Shown here: positions 1 to 9,465 of the stretch, piece after piece
How the letters are laid out: every line of letters begins with the position of its first letter
Position numbering within the stretch: the stretch's first letter is position 1
NCBI GenBank assembly: GCA_022739095.1
Contig: JAIJEI010000003.1
Coordinates: 1 to 41,273 of the forward strand
From: Bifidobacterium sp.
Lineage (GTDB): Bacteria > Actinomycetota > Actinomycetes > Actinomycetales > Bifidobacteriaceae
Length of the DNA: 41,273 bases
Direction: 5' to 3'
Program-made: the position numbers and the translations under genes
Notes under the pieces: generated by a model
The model's input: the letters and a program-made list of their open reading frames with translations, nothing else
The model's database searches: none
Told to the model about the DNA's origin: nothing

Positions 1-375
1 GCCTTCTTCCACGAATGGGAAGGGGCTCTTCCTTTTTCTGGAATGTCATCTTCCAGTGCCCTTCGTCTTGAGCTCCTTGAGCAGCATCGTCGTGGTAGGC
101 ACGGATTGTGCGGGGATTGACGCCGAGCATTTCAACATGAGCCAGGGTGCCGGCCTGTAGTTCGGAGACCCGGCGAAGTTGGAGCCGCCATGCGCGGCAC
201 GAGAGGCCGCGGCGGCTCTGGCCTCCTCGGCCCTGTGTTTCTCCTCGGCGCGTTCCGCTTCGCGCTTTTCCATCGCATCGGCGCGTTCAGCGGCCTCCAC
301 AGCCTGCCGCTGAGCCTTGGCTTTGGCGCTCTCGGGGCGCTTGAGGTTGTCGTACTTGCCTTCGACCCCTTCGAG
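1..375 (-). pseudogene. Scrambled coding remnant fused to the truncated kinase
   Basis: Beyond the point where kinase similarity stops, the minus strand carries protein-like sequence in two further frames. One frame (about 375 down to 185) gives a charged, alanine- and glutamate-rich helical stretch with repeated AERAEE-type segments, typical of a coiled coil. Near 185 the protein-like reading moves to a third frame (about 185 down to 1), including VNPRTIRAYHDDAAQ, and leaves the window still open. No single frame spans these parts. I read this as the remains of one gene with at least one frameshift, joined to the 5' part of a kinase gene. I do not recognise the family. An assembly or sequencing error is a possible alternative. 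Confidence 0.4.
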
Positions 376-809
376 GTGATGAGAATGTTGCTGGGCTTGA
401 TGTCGTGATGGATGATATTGCTGCGATGCGCGGTGAACAGCTCGCTTGACAGCTTGATGCCGAGGTCGAGTACCTGCTCGCAGGTCATGGACCGGGCCTT
501 CATGATGCTGTTGTAGGTGCCGCCCGGCGCATATTCGATGACGATGTAGCCATGGCCATCGGAGGTGACGCCGGCACCATATACCGGCAGAATGTACGGG
601 TGGGATGACAGCTTGGCCATGAAGTTGGCCTCGCGGTTGAACAGGGCAGCGGCCCGTGGGTCAAGGGTTTTGGCGCTGACCTTTACCGCCACCGGGCGTG
701 CGGGCATACGCTGGTTATATAGGTACACCGTGGTGGTGGCACCGCTTCCCAACATCTGGACGAAATCATATCCGGGCAGTTTCGGCGGCCTCATCGGAAT
801 ATTGGCCAT
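132..809 (-). pseudogene. Serine/threonine protein kinase, truncated after the catalytic loop
   Basis: The N-terminal half of a eukaryotic-like (Hanks-type) Ser/Thr kinase. Visible parts are the glycine-rich loop GSGATTTVY (residues 21-29), the VAVKV lysine strand (40-44), the conserved glutamate of helix C (RE, about 59-60) and the catalytic loop HHDIKPSNI (134-142), where HHD replaces the usual HRD. After residue 148 there is no DFG motif, activation segment or C-lobe; the frame continues for about 78 residues of Pro/Arg-rich nonsense to a stop at 132. The ATG at 809 is preferred over the longer reading because GGAGGGAGGG lies just upstream (811-825). Without the DFG aspartate it should not be an active kinase. 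The break falls at a run of four C (366-369), but shifting frame there does not restore a kinase sequence, so a deletion or fusion is more likely than a simple slip. Confidence 0.7.
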
Positions 810-937
810 CTGTTCCCTCCCTCCTTGGAAAATGCACTCTCCCTGCATTCGTTCTACAGGATACCGTCAAAGGTACGATTCTTCGTTGGGTTCGGTAAAA
901 TTTTTCCCTCTGTGATGGTCGGGTTTAGGCTGGAGCC
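810..937. promoter_or_regulatory. Divergent intergenic region between kinase remnant and adnA
   Basis: These 128 bases separate the kinase remnant (leftward) from the adnA-like gene (rightward). The kinase ribosome binding site is at 811-825. TAAAAT at 896-901 resembles a -10 box for the rightward gene but lacks a convincing -35 partner. No strong hairpin is evident. Confidence 0.3.
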
Positions 938-3900
938 ATGATGACGAGACTTGAACCTGGAACAGTGCTGGACGGCATCGACCGTGATGGAGCGGCGAGG
1001 CTGATTGTCGGCACGCCTGGAAGCGGCAAAACTGAATTCGCCTTATCGGTGTTGATGGCGGGGCTGCGCCGCTACGGTGGCGCGCAGGTGGTGATGGCCG
1101 TATCCGGCCGTGTGGCCGCCGACGCGTTGGGCAATCGGGTGATTCGTGAGCTCGGGTTTTCCGTGCAGGCCAGGCCGGTCACCACGCTGGGTGCCGTGTC
1201 ATTCCGGGCCATATCAGCTTCGCGCGAGGAAACTGGATTGCCGTCGCCTCGATTGTTGAACGGTGCGGAACAGGATGCTTTGCTGCGTCAAGTCATGGCC
1301 GTGCATCTGCGCCATGCCGTGGCGGGAGATGATTGCGGCACCTGTGATCTGCTACGCATCTACTTTGCCCAGGATGACTGGGCGAGACTCATACGCGATG
1401 CCGGTGCCGGCGAGATGCCCGGCTCGGCCGCTTCCGCACAATCAAGCCTCTTGAAACAAGGGTCGGATTCACCGTCTCCGACGTCGGCAGGCGGCTCGAC
1501 CAGCGCGGATAGGTTCACTCGAGGTATTTCAGATGCGTTTATCAGCCAGTTGCGCGATATGCTGGCCCGATTGGATGAGCTCGGTGTAGGCGTTCACGAA
1601 GAGCCACGTCTTTTGGACGCCGTGACGGAGGACGCGCGATTGTCGGTGCAATGGCGTTTGGCTTTCGCGTTGCGCCGTGAATATATTGCAGCCCAAAGCG
1701 CGGCATATCCGGGGCAATACCGTTTGGATGCCTCGTATTTGCTGGTGGCAGGCGCTCGTGTGGTGCATGAGGCATTCGCCGCTGATCACGCGGATGATTC
1801 CGGCCGGCCTATGCGTATGGAGGCGTTGGGCTTGCCCCGGTTGCTGGTTGTGGATGATGTTCAAGACACCACGCTGGCCGGCATGCGCTTCTTGGAGGAG
1901 TTGGGGAATGCCGGCGTCAAGTTGGTGCTGGTCGGCAACTCGGATGAATCGGTGCAGACCTTCCGTGGATCGTATCCGGAATATCTGATGCGCCGTGCCG
2001 TGGAAGGGCGGCTGAAAGCCAAGGAAGAACAGCTGGATGGCGGCAGTACCGGCGCTGATCAGTCGCACATGACGATGGCTGATGTGATCGCGTCTCGTAT
2101 TTCGCTGTCGATTCCCTCGCCGGAAGATGAGCCGCTGCCTCCGGCCGAGCGTCCCGGCAAGCTGACCGCCATACTGGGCGGAGTCGATGCAGCGAATTAT
2201 CAGTCGGACGGCACAGTGACCGCCGGCCTGTACCGATCCTCACGTGAGGAGCTGGATGATGTGGTCTGGCGCATCAAGCGGGCGCATCTTGACCGGCATA
2301 TTCGGTGGAACGACATGGCGGTCATCGCCCACGACAATGCCGCCGTGCGGCTGTTCGGCGAACGACTGCGCCGAGATGGTGTGCCGGTGCGGTATTCGTC
2401 GGTTACCCGTCCTTTGAAGGACGAGACTTTCGTGCAGGGGTTGTTCGCGCTTGTGGAGCTTGCCCGATTGCGTGCCGAGGGAATGGCGGAATGTCAGATG
2501 ACGTTGGATTCCTGCGCGGCATATGTAAGGACTAGAGTGGCCACGTTGATGGACGGCCCGTTGGTGAGTGCCGGGGCCAGACCCGGTCAGGGGCGTCCCG
2601 CAAGGCTTGCGCCGATCGAATCGGCCATGGGGTCGTTGGAGTCGCTGGCGCATCTCGCCACGGATGATGCCATGCTGACCTCTCTGACGACGGCATGGGA
2701 AACATTGCGTGAAACATACCGTGAAACACGGCATGAAACAGGTCGTGACACATCCTCGTCAGTGGTTTCGACGTCAGCGGTTTCGTCGTCAGTGACTTCG
2801 TCGCCAGTGTCTGTCGAAATACTCGGTGAGCCCTCCGACGATGACTTGGCCTTTGGCGTTGACGCGCTATACGTGATGCTTGCCGTTGATGATGCCGCCG
2901 CACCGGCGCAGGCTGCGCTCGCATCCATCCACGCGGTGCTCGGCAACGACTCTCAGGCCCGCGCTTTTGCGAACCTGTGGCATCTGGTGGGCAGCGTTGC
3001 TTCCGGCTTGGAGCGGCTGCCGGCAAGCCAGCGCGTACAGCCGCGCTATGCGCTGTCTGTTGCGTGGAACGCCACCGGTCTGGCGCCGGTCTGGCAGCGT
3101 GCGGCATTATTCAACACGGCAGAAGGGCGTACGGCCAATGACCGGCTGGACGCGGCAATGCGCCTGTTCCAGTTCGCCGATGATTCCACCGCCAGCCGAG
3201 ACGTCACGTCATTCATGGCACAGGTTCGGGGCATGGAAGTGCAGGCCGATTCCTTGGCCCAAATAGGGCCGGTGGAAGACGCGGTGACATTGACCACGCC
3301 GGCAGGCGCGGCCGGACGCCACTGGGAATATGCGTGGATACCGGTGGTCCAGCAAGACGTGTGGCCGAACCTCGCCGGGCGCAACACCATGTTCGGTGGT
3401 GAAGACCTTGCCGAGCTCGTGCTGAGGGGAGCGCTTGAAGAAAGCGACAAAACCGGGCATGATCCGCGGTTCACGGCTGTATTGTCGGGCGAGAAGAAGA
3501 GCTTCCTGGTCGCGCTGACCCGTGCACGGCGAATCATGATCAGCGCGGTATGGAACGACAGCATGAGCCCATCGGACTTTCTTTTCGGGTATCTGCCGGA
3601 ATACTATCCGCGCAACCGGCAACAGGTGCCTTTCACCACAGTGGGGGCGCATGCGGGATTCGCCGAATATGATCTGGCCGGATTGGACGCCGACCCACGT
3701 GGGTTGGTCAGCGCCGCCCGCGCGGTTCTGGCCACTGCTCAACCGCAGCAGGCTGCCGCAAAGGACGCAGCGGTTGCGTTGACACTCCTGTTAGAGCATG
3801 GTGTGCACGCCGCAAATCCGCAGAGCTGGGCGTTCGTGGAATCGCCGGCCCAATCGGATAGCGCGTCATCTGGCGGTGCGTCATCTGGCGGTGCCTCATC

Positions 3901-5236
3901 TGACAGTGCCTCATCCGACAGCGCGTCATCTGGCGGTGTACAGTCTGACGGTATCCAAACAGGGAAGGGCAAGACGGATGCGCAGGCCGCACCCATGGTC
4001 ACCCTGTCTCCATCGGCGGTCGACAGCCTATGGGCGTGCCCGGTGTGCTGGATGCTGGAGAATCGGTTCGCCGGTCCTCGCCCCAGCTCCGTGGCCACCA
4101 GTTTCGGAACCCTCATCCATGCGGTTGCGCAGCAAGGCAGCGAGGAAGGGCTGGACCATCTTTCCCACAATGCCCAGGCGTTGGCCACACTGGGCTTGGA
4201 CTCCACGGCCGGCACGGAACGCCGCATCGAGGCTGTCACGGCACGGCTTAATGCCATCTATCAAAGCAAACGTCCTGATCCGAATGCCATAGCCGACACC
4301 CGGAACCGCTATGAGGCCACCCGTAAGGACGAGTCCGCGGCGGATGCCCTGCGCAACATCGCCGATTACTTTGTGCGCAGCGACGCCGATCCGGAAACGT
4401 ATCTTGGCAAGAACTCCAGCAACTTCAGCATTGGCGTATTGGCCGGTGCCGAATGCGAACGGGAGTTTGCCGCACGATTCGATGTGCGTGACATACTCGA
4501 CGCATACAATGCCGTGCCCGGCATGCACCCGATTGATCGGAACACGCTGGTCCGTCTGATGGGAGCACTGGTCGGAGGATGGCCGGAAGGCATGGACGAG
4601 CATCTGACCGTGAGACTGTCCGGGCGCATCGACCGTATGGAAACCCGCGTACTCGCAGACGGCGGCGAATGCATTCGCCTCATTGACTACAAAACAGGCA
4701 GAACGCCCACGGTCAAACAGATTTTCAATGATTTGCAGCTCGTATGCTATCAGCTTGGCCTCGTATTCCCCGAAGACGGGCCGCGCGGTGCCAAGGCACT
4801 TGCCGCAATGCCGCATGTCAGCCAAAGCGCGCTGTTCCATGTCGGGCAGAATGCGGCACCAGCCAGAAGCTATGCTCCGGAAGGTGCCTTCCAGCCGCCG
4901 CTGTTCACTGATGGTTCGTTGAATGCCGAACCGTTCACGCCACGATACTGGTATAAAGACCCCAACCGTTTCTTCGACATACCCGCCGTAGATCCGGCTG
5001 CTCCTCCCGAAGGTGTGAGTGCCGAAGCGTGGGCGCAATTCGCCGCGCTCGCCGGTACGCAGACGTTATGGTCGCTGACCATGATCGCCCGCGTATTCTA
5101 TGCCGCGGCGGCCAGCAGATCGGCCAGCATCGAGGCCCATCCGCAAGACACCCATATCGGATTCTGCCGTATGAAGAACGTCTGCCCTGCCTGTGCAGGC
5201 CAGATCGACACGATTTTCGAAACGAGGCAAGCATGA
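938..5236 (+). CDS. adnA: AdnA-like UvrD-family helicase-nuclease with Fe-S cysteines
   Basis: A 1432-residue SF1 helicase/nuclease, the likely upstream subunit of an AdnAB-type double-strand-break resection complex (the actinobacterial counterpart of RecBCD/AddAB). Walker A GTPGSGKTE lies at residues 28-36. Motif II reads VVDDVQD, not the canonical DEXQD, which fits a weak or non-leading motor. The C-terminal PD-(D/E)XK nuclease is marked by LIDYKTGR at about 1247-1254. Cysteines at about 1034-1037 (WACPVCW) and 1410-1419 (CRMKNVCPAC) bracket the nuclease as in Fe-S nuclease domains. Low-complexity insertions occur at about 590-625 (RET-type and Ser/Thr/Val repeats) and 973-1005 (ASSGG/ASSDS repeats). 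It overlaps the next gene by ATGA, indicating translational coupling. The assignment as AdnA, not AdnB, rests on gene order, the cysteines and the diverged motif II. Confidence 0.85.
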   Translation: MMTRLEPGTVLDGIDRDGAARLIVGTPGSGKTEFALSVLMAGLRRYGGAQVVMAVSGRVAADALGNRVIRELGFSVQARPVTTLGAVSFRAISASREETGLPSPRLLNGAEQDALLRQVMAVHLRHAVAGDDCGTCDLLRIYFAQDDWARLIRDAGAGEMPGSAASAQSSLLKQGSDSPSPTSAGGSTSADRFTRGISDAFISQLRDMLARLDELGVGVHEEPRLLDAVTEDARLSVQWRLAFALRREYIAAQSAAYPGQYRLDASYLLVAGARVVHEAFAADHADDSGRPMRMEALGLPRLLVVDDVQDTTLAGMRFLEELGNAGVKLVLVGNSDESVQTFRGSYPEYLMRRAVEGRLKAKEEQLDGGSTGADQSHMTMADVIASRISLSIPSPEDEPLPPAERPGKLTAILGGVDAANYQSDGTVTAGLYRSSREELDDVVWRIKRAHLDRHIRWNDMAVIAHDNAAVRLFGERLRRDGVPVRYSSVTRPLKDETFVQGLFALVELARLRAEGMAECQMTLDSCAAYVRTRVATLMDGPLVSAGARPGQGRPARLAPIESAMGSLESLAHLATDDAMLTSLTTAWETLRETYRETRHETGRDTSSSVVSTSAVSSSVTSSPVSVEILGEPSDDDLAFGVDALYVMLAVDDAAAPAQAALASIHAVLGNDSQARAFANLWHLVGSVASGLERLPASQRVQPRYALSVAWNATGLAPVWQRAALFNTAEGRTANDRLDAAMRLFQFADDSTASRDVTSFMAQVRGMEVQADSLAQIGPVEDAVTLTTPAGAAGRHWEYAWIPVVQQDVWPNLAGRNTMFGGEDLAELVLRGALEESDKTGHDPRFTAVLSGEKKSFLVALTRARRIMISAVWNDSMSPSDFLFGYLPEYYPRNRQQVPFTTVGAHAGFAEYDLAGLDADPRGLVSAARAVLATAQPQQAAAKDAAVALTLLLEHGVHAANPQSWAFVESPAQSDSASSGGASSGGASSDSASSDSASSGGVQSDGIQTGKGKTDAQAAPMVTLSPSAVDSLWACPVCWMLENRFAGPRPSSVATSFGTLIHAVAQQGSEEGLDHLSHNAQALATLGLDSTAGTERRIEAVTARLNAIYQSKRPDPNAIADTRNRYEATRKDESAADALRNIADYFVRSDADPETYLGKNSSNFSIGVLAGAECEREFAARFDVRDILDAYNAVPGMHPIDRNTLVRLMGALVGGWPEGMDEHLTVRLSGRIDRMETRVLADGGECIRLIDYKTGRTPTVKQIFNDLQLVCYQLGLVFPEDGPRGAKALAAMPHVSQSALFHVGQNAAPARSYAPEGAFQPPLFTDGSLNAEPFTPRYWYKDPNRFFDIPAVDPAAPPEGVSAEAWAQFAALAGTQTLWSLTMIARVFYAAAASRSASIEAHPQDTHIGFCRMKNVCPACAGQIDTIFETRQA
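2708..2815 (+). repeat. Two short in-frame tandem repeats inside adnA
   Basis: At 2708-2752 a 12-base unit resembling CGTGAAACATAC is repeated about four times, encoding RETY-RETR-HETG-RDT. Directly after it, 2757-2815 holds a roughly 15-base unit built on GTCAGTGGTTTC, encoding Ser/Thr/Val-rich sequence. Both keep the reading frame (units divisible by three) and probably form a flexible linker. Confidence 0.6.
3857..3953 (+). repeat. 15-base tandem repeat encoding ASSGG/ASSDS linker in adnA
   Basis: About five imperfect 15-base copies related to GCGTCATCTGGCGGT encode alternating ASSGG and ASSDS pentapeptides. They fall between the helicase part and the first cysteine pair of the nuclease domain. 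The unit length preserves frame, so copy number could vary between strains without breaking the gene. Confidence 0.7.
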
Positions 5237-8200
5237 GCACGTTCACTCCCAGTGCGGAACAGGCCGCCATCATCGATGCGCCAGTCAATGCTGACGTACT
5301 GGTGGTTGCCGGTGCCGGTTCCGGCAAAACCTTTACGATGACCCAACGCATCATCGCGCTTATCGATCGAGGTGTGGCACCTGAACGCATCCTTGGCCTG
5401 ACCTTCACGCGCAAGGCCGCAGGCGAACTGCTGGAACGCGTCTCCGCCGCAGTGGCCGGTGATATGGCGGGCTCTACGACCGCCACGGTGTCTGATCGGG
5501 CATTCCTCAAGCCGGCCATTTTCACGTATGACGCCTTTTTCCAGACCATCGTGCGCCAATATGGACTGCTTGTCGGATTCGATCAGAACACGCAACCATT
5601 GAGTGCAGCCGGAGCGCTTCAACTGGCCACCGAAGTCATCGACAGTCACATGGATCTGGCGTTCAGTGAGGATTTTGGCGCCTTCTCCAGTTTGGCGAAC
5701 CGTGTTCTGGCGTTGTCGGATGCCATTGGCAGTGCCATGATCGGTGCCGGCTGCACCAGCTTCGATGATGCGATCAATCGAGTACGGCAATGGGATTCGG
5801 CATTCATCAATCGATTGCAACAAGCCGTCGCAGACGAACCCATGCCCGAGGACGAGCCGAAAATCCCCGAGATCAGACGACTGAAGAAGGATACCGACGC
5901 CAGCTGGCAAGCCAAGCTCGATGACCGTGCCGAACATCTGCACGCCCGCTGCGCCTATCATTGCGGTGCGCTGCTGGAGACCACACGCAAACGCGATATT
6001 CTGCTCCAGCTGGTGGAGGCTTATGCCCAAGCCAAGCGGGAACGCAATATGGCCGAATTCTCCGACTTCACCATTGCCGCGTATCAGCTTATCGAGCGTT
6101 TCCCCTCCATCGGAGAGCGCACGCGCCGCAGGTACAGCCATGTGCTGCTCGACGAATATCAGGACACCTCCACCACGCAGGCCGCTCTGCTGGCAGCACT
6201 GTTCCACGTGGATGCGTCACGGAGGTCCGCCGTCAACGCGGTGGGTGATCCGTTCCAGTCGATTTACGCATGGCGTGGTGCCAGCCCTGGTGCATTCCGT
6301 ATGTTCCAGCAAGATTTCCACCTGCCTGCCGGATACAAGCCATTCCCGCTGTCCGTCACCAGACGCAACAGCCGTATAGTGCTCGAAGCCGCCAATAATC
6401 TCACGCTGCCGTTGCGCTCCAATCCGTCGCGTCCCTCCAGCTCATTGATGCGTGAGGTCGATGTCTCATCGCTTGACCCCATGCCCGACGCCCCCGAAGG
6501 AACATTGGGAGTACTGGGCTTCGCCACGGCCGGGCAGGAGATCGACGCCGTGGTGCGTTTCTGCAAGACGGCCATCGCACGGCATCGTTCCGCAGTCGAA
6601 CAACAGGAACAGATGCCGGGCGAACAGAAAGCACCGGTCGCCGTGCTGTTTCGGTCCAAATCGCATATGCCCGAATACCAGGCGGCATTGGAACAGGCCG
6701 GATTGACCACATTCGTGGTCGGCTATTCCGCGTTGTTGGAACGCCCGGAAATCCGCGATCTGATGGCGTTGCTGCACGTGGCCGCCGACCACACCGATAC
6801 GGGATCGCTGATGCGCTTGCTGGCCACGCCACGATTCACCATGTCCGCAGCGGATTTGACCATGTTGGCCCGCTTTGCTGGAGAACAGAACACGGAACAA
6901 CGCTTCCAAGCATTGGTGCAGGCCGGCCTTGCCCAACCGGATACACCAGCGAATGAATGGGCGGCTGTGGTGCGTGAGTACCGCGATCAGGTGGCCAATG
7001 CGGTATTCCTGCCAGACGTATTGCTACGCGGCGACTTGGCAAAACTGCTTGAACGGTTGAGCGCACACGGGCGCAACGCCATAACCCGGGCCGCGGTGAT
7101 GCTTTGTCAGGTGCATGATGCCGTCGGGCGGCCACTGGGCGACGTGATTCGCGTCGGCATTGAAGCGTTGGATCTCGACATCGACACCGTATTGGCCGGT
7201 GTGCTGCATAATCCGCAGCACCGTGCCAATCCCGTTTTGGCGCATATGCCTATGGATGCGATTGTGGATTTGGTGGACACGTATACGCAGGAGATTGCCG
7301 CCGAACAGACTCCCTCGTTGCGCGGGTTCATCACATGGGTGGATCATATGGCCTCGGTGGAGGATGAAGCCGCCAGTCTCCCCGACGCTCCGGTGGATGT
7401 GGAACTGATGACCGTACACCAGTCCAAAGGGTTGGAATGGGATGCCGTTGCCATAGTGGGGCTTACCGCCGGCGGATTCCCCAGCAATCAGGGTGACCAT
7501 CTCAAAATCGTACTGGACGAACACCACACGGGAGGTGCCGAGCAAGGCCACTGGACCGCACCTGAATATCATGAGACCGCCGACTCGTGGCTCACCAATC
7601 CCACCGCCGTGCCCGTGCCCATGCGCGCCGATGCCGGCATTCTGCCGCGATTCCCTCATGATGCCGATATGGAAGCCGACCCCATCGCATCATTGGCGGC
7701 TTTGGATGATGTGGAACTTATCGACGATGAGGTGTTCGGTTCCATGCGCGAATTCGGTGATGACGTGGAAGAAGTGGATGCGTCCGGCTGGTATTTGACA
7801 CAGGCGGAGGAATATGGACGCCGACTGCATGCCGACGAACGTCGACTGATGTATGTGGCGCTCACCCGTGCGCGAGAAGATGCCCTGATGACCTATTGCG
7901 CCTATACAGGCGAATCCGGGCGGGACCCGTCAGTGGTGCCCAAAGGCTCTCGCGCCGCTCAGCCATCCAATTTCTGGCTTGAAGTGCATGACGCGCTCCA
8001 AGCCCATGAGCATGCGATATCGGCTCAGGACTGTGTGGAACGGCTGCAAGCCGCCAATGCCGGGAAGCCCATGCTGATCTCGGCGCAAGGCGAAGCGATT
8101 GCCCCTCCCGAAGGGTTCTTTATCGGAGAGCATGCTGCGGCATACGGTGACGTCGTGGTGGGGGAGGCATGGCAAACGCCGATTACGCAGACGGATGCCA

Positions 8201-9255
8201 CTGTCGAATTGCCGTGGCCGGCCACCCTCAGCGACGTAGTGCATGAGCAGCTGTCACGTGGCATCGATGTCATCGTCGCAGATTCCTCGTCACTTGAGCA
8301 GCACCAAGATGCCGGCCCACTGCTGCAACGGGCGCAATTGCTGGTGGACGACGCCGATTTGATGGCCGATGCCGCCGGCGGCCAGTCGCTTGATGAGGCC
8401 GTCAAAGCCAAGGCGCAACGCATTCTGGCCGCCGGACGCCAGAACGTGACAAGCCTGCAAGCCCGCGTGGGAGGCATGAGCGAACGGGAGGAGCGCCTCT
8501 ACTGGCGTAGCATTATCCGCCCGATTCCGCGCATATCGTCGCCGGCGGCCGAAGCCGGCACGCAGTTCCATGCGTGGGCCGAGCAATTCATCAATGCCGG
8601 TAAACCGGATGAAGCGGTACTGGCATATGAAGCCGAACCAAGTATGCCGCATACAGGTCAGGATGCGGGATTCGTTTCCCGGGAAGCCATGTTGGCCGAT
8701 TTGGCCGAACGGGAGCGGCAATGCCGCAAGCCATCCACACGGCAGCCCGCTGCCCCACAGCCCGCGGCTCAACAATCCGCATCCGTCGCCTCCGCCACTT
8801 CCATAAGCAGCGACAATGCCACCGAGTCCAAGCTGGTGGCGTGGCAGCGCAGACTGGCCGAATCATCGTGGGCCAAGCGCATCCCGGCGTGGACGGAGCG
8901 TGCCATCGTCGTGGACGTGCCGGGCGTGGGCTTGGTCAATGGCAAACTCGATGCGGTATTCATCGGTGGACTTGATCCGTCCAGCACCGCCGCACGCTTT
9001 ACCGTGGTCGACTGGAAAACCGGTCGTCGGCCCACCAAGCCAGACGACATCACCCGCAAACTCGCCCAGCTCGACATGTACCGACTGCTGCTGGCAGCGG
9101 TCGAAGGTGTGGAATTGGACAGTATCGACGCCACTCTCTACTATGTCAGTGAGCCAGACGAGGGCTTGCGCGAGCTTCACGCCCGTGCGAAAACCAAACA
9201 GGAAATCCTTACCGAGTTGAGCTCCGGCATTCCCGAACAATCTGACAACGACTGA
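5233..9255 (+). CDS. adnB: AdnB-like UvrD/Rep helicase-nuclease
   Basis: A 1340-residue SF1A helicase with a C-terminal nuclease, the likely lead motor of the AdnAB complex. The N-terminal Q-motif region (TPSAEQAAIID) precedes Walker A GAGSGKT at about residues 28-34. Motif II LLDEYQDTS (about 307-315) is canonical, as are motif III GDPFQSIYAWRG and motif V/VI sequences LMTVHQSKGLEWD and MYVALTRAR. The nuclease core is VVDWKTGRRPTKPDD at about 1258-1272. Unlike its partner it has no visible cysteine cluster. The ATG at 5233 was chosen because it starts at the UvrD-type N-terminus and overlaps the adnA stop as ATGA; the open frame extends upstream, but only across adnA coding sequence. Confidence 0.88.
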   Translation: MSTFTPSAEQAAIIDAPVNADVLVVAGAGSGKTFTMTQRIIALIDRGVAPERILGLTFTRKAAGELLERVSAAVAGDMAGSTTATVSDRAFLKPAIFTYDAFFQTIVRQYGLLVGFDQNTQPLSAAGALQLATEVIDSHMDLAFSEDFGAFSSLANRVLALSDAIGSAMIGAGCTSFDDAINRVRQWDSAFINRLQQAVADEPMPEDEPKIPEIRRLKKDTDASWQAKLDDRAEHLHARCAYHCGALLETTRKRDILLQLVEAYAQAKRERNMAEFSDFTIAAYQLIERFPSIGERTRRRYSHVLLDEYQDTSTTQAALLAALFHVDASRRSAVNAVGDPFQSIYAWRGASPGAFRMFQQDFHLPAGYKPFPLSVTRRNSRIVLEAANNLTLPLRSNPSRPSSSLMREVDVSSLDPMPDAPEGTLGVLGFATAGQEIDAVVRFCKTAIARHRSAVEQQEQMPGEQKAPVAVLFRSKSHMPEYQAALEQAGLTTFVVGYSALLERPEIRDLMALLHVAADHTDTGSLMRLLATPRFTMSAADLTMLARFAGEQNTEQRFQALVQAGLAQPDTPANEWAAVVREYRDQVANAVFLPDVLLRGDLAKLLERLSAHGRNAITRAAVMLCQVHDAVGRPLGDVIRVGIEALDLDIDTVLAGVLHNPQHRANPVLAHMPMDAIVDLVDTYTQEIAAEQTPSLRGFITWVDHMASVEDEAASLPDAPVDVELMTVHQSKGLEWDAVAIVGLTAGGFPSNQGDHLKIVLDEHHTGGAEQGHWTAPEYHETADSWLTNPTAVPVPMRADAGILPRFPHDADMEADPIASLAALDDVELIDDEVFGSMREFGDDVEEVDASGWYLTQAEEYGRRLHADERRLMYVALTRAREDALMTYCAYTGESGRDPSVVPKGSRAAQPSNFWLEVHDALQAHEHAISAQDCVERLQAANAGKPMLISAQGEAIAPPEGFFIGEHAAAYGDVVVGEAWQTPITQTDATVELPWPATLSDVVHEQLSRGIDVIVADSSSLEQHQDAGPLLQRAQLLVDDADLMADAAGGQSLDEAVKAKAQRILAAGRQNVTSLQARVGGMSEREERLYWRSIIRPIPRISSPAAEAGTQFHAWAEQFINAGKPDEAVLAYEAEPSMPHTGQDAGFVSREAMLADLAERERQCRKPSTRQPAAPQPAAQQSASVASATSISSDNATESKLVAWQRRLAESSWAKRIPAWTERAIVVDVPGVGLVNGKLDAVFIGGLDPSSTAARFTVVDWKTGRRPTKPDDITRKLAQLDMYRLLLAAVEGVELDSIDATLYYVSEPDEGLRELHARAKTKQEILTELSSGIPEQSDND

Positions 9256-9465
9256 GCCCAAAGGCTCATGACCTGTACAGCATCGGACGGCCTTCACCGG
9301 CGGAGAGACCTTATATATCGCAAGGCATCTCCGACGATGAAGACGACTGGCATGTACTGGTCCGCGGTTGAAACGCACCGCGTGACGTTGCTCGGGAACC
9401 GCTACCCTCGGATGGCACGTGTGGGCGGGCGCACGTGCTGGACAACGCACCAGTAAGGAGTTATT
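9256..9465 (+). other. Intergenic region adnB-MFS gene
   Basis: These 210 bases separate adnB from the transporter. I see the transporter's ribosome binding site (AAGGAG at 9455-9460) but no confident promoter or terminator. A short open frame here (9268-9456) has no protein-like features. Confidence 0.4.

Noticed and set aside
3857..3953. Possible CRISPR-like repeat array
   Set aside because: The units are contiguous 15-base coding repeats without spacers and stay in the adnA frame.
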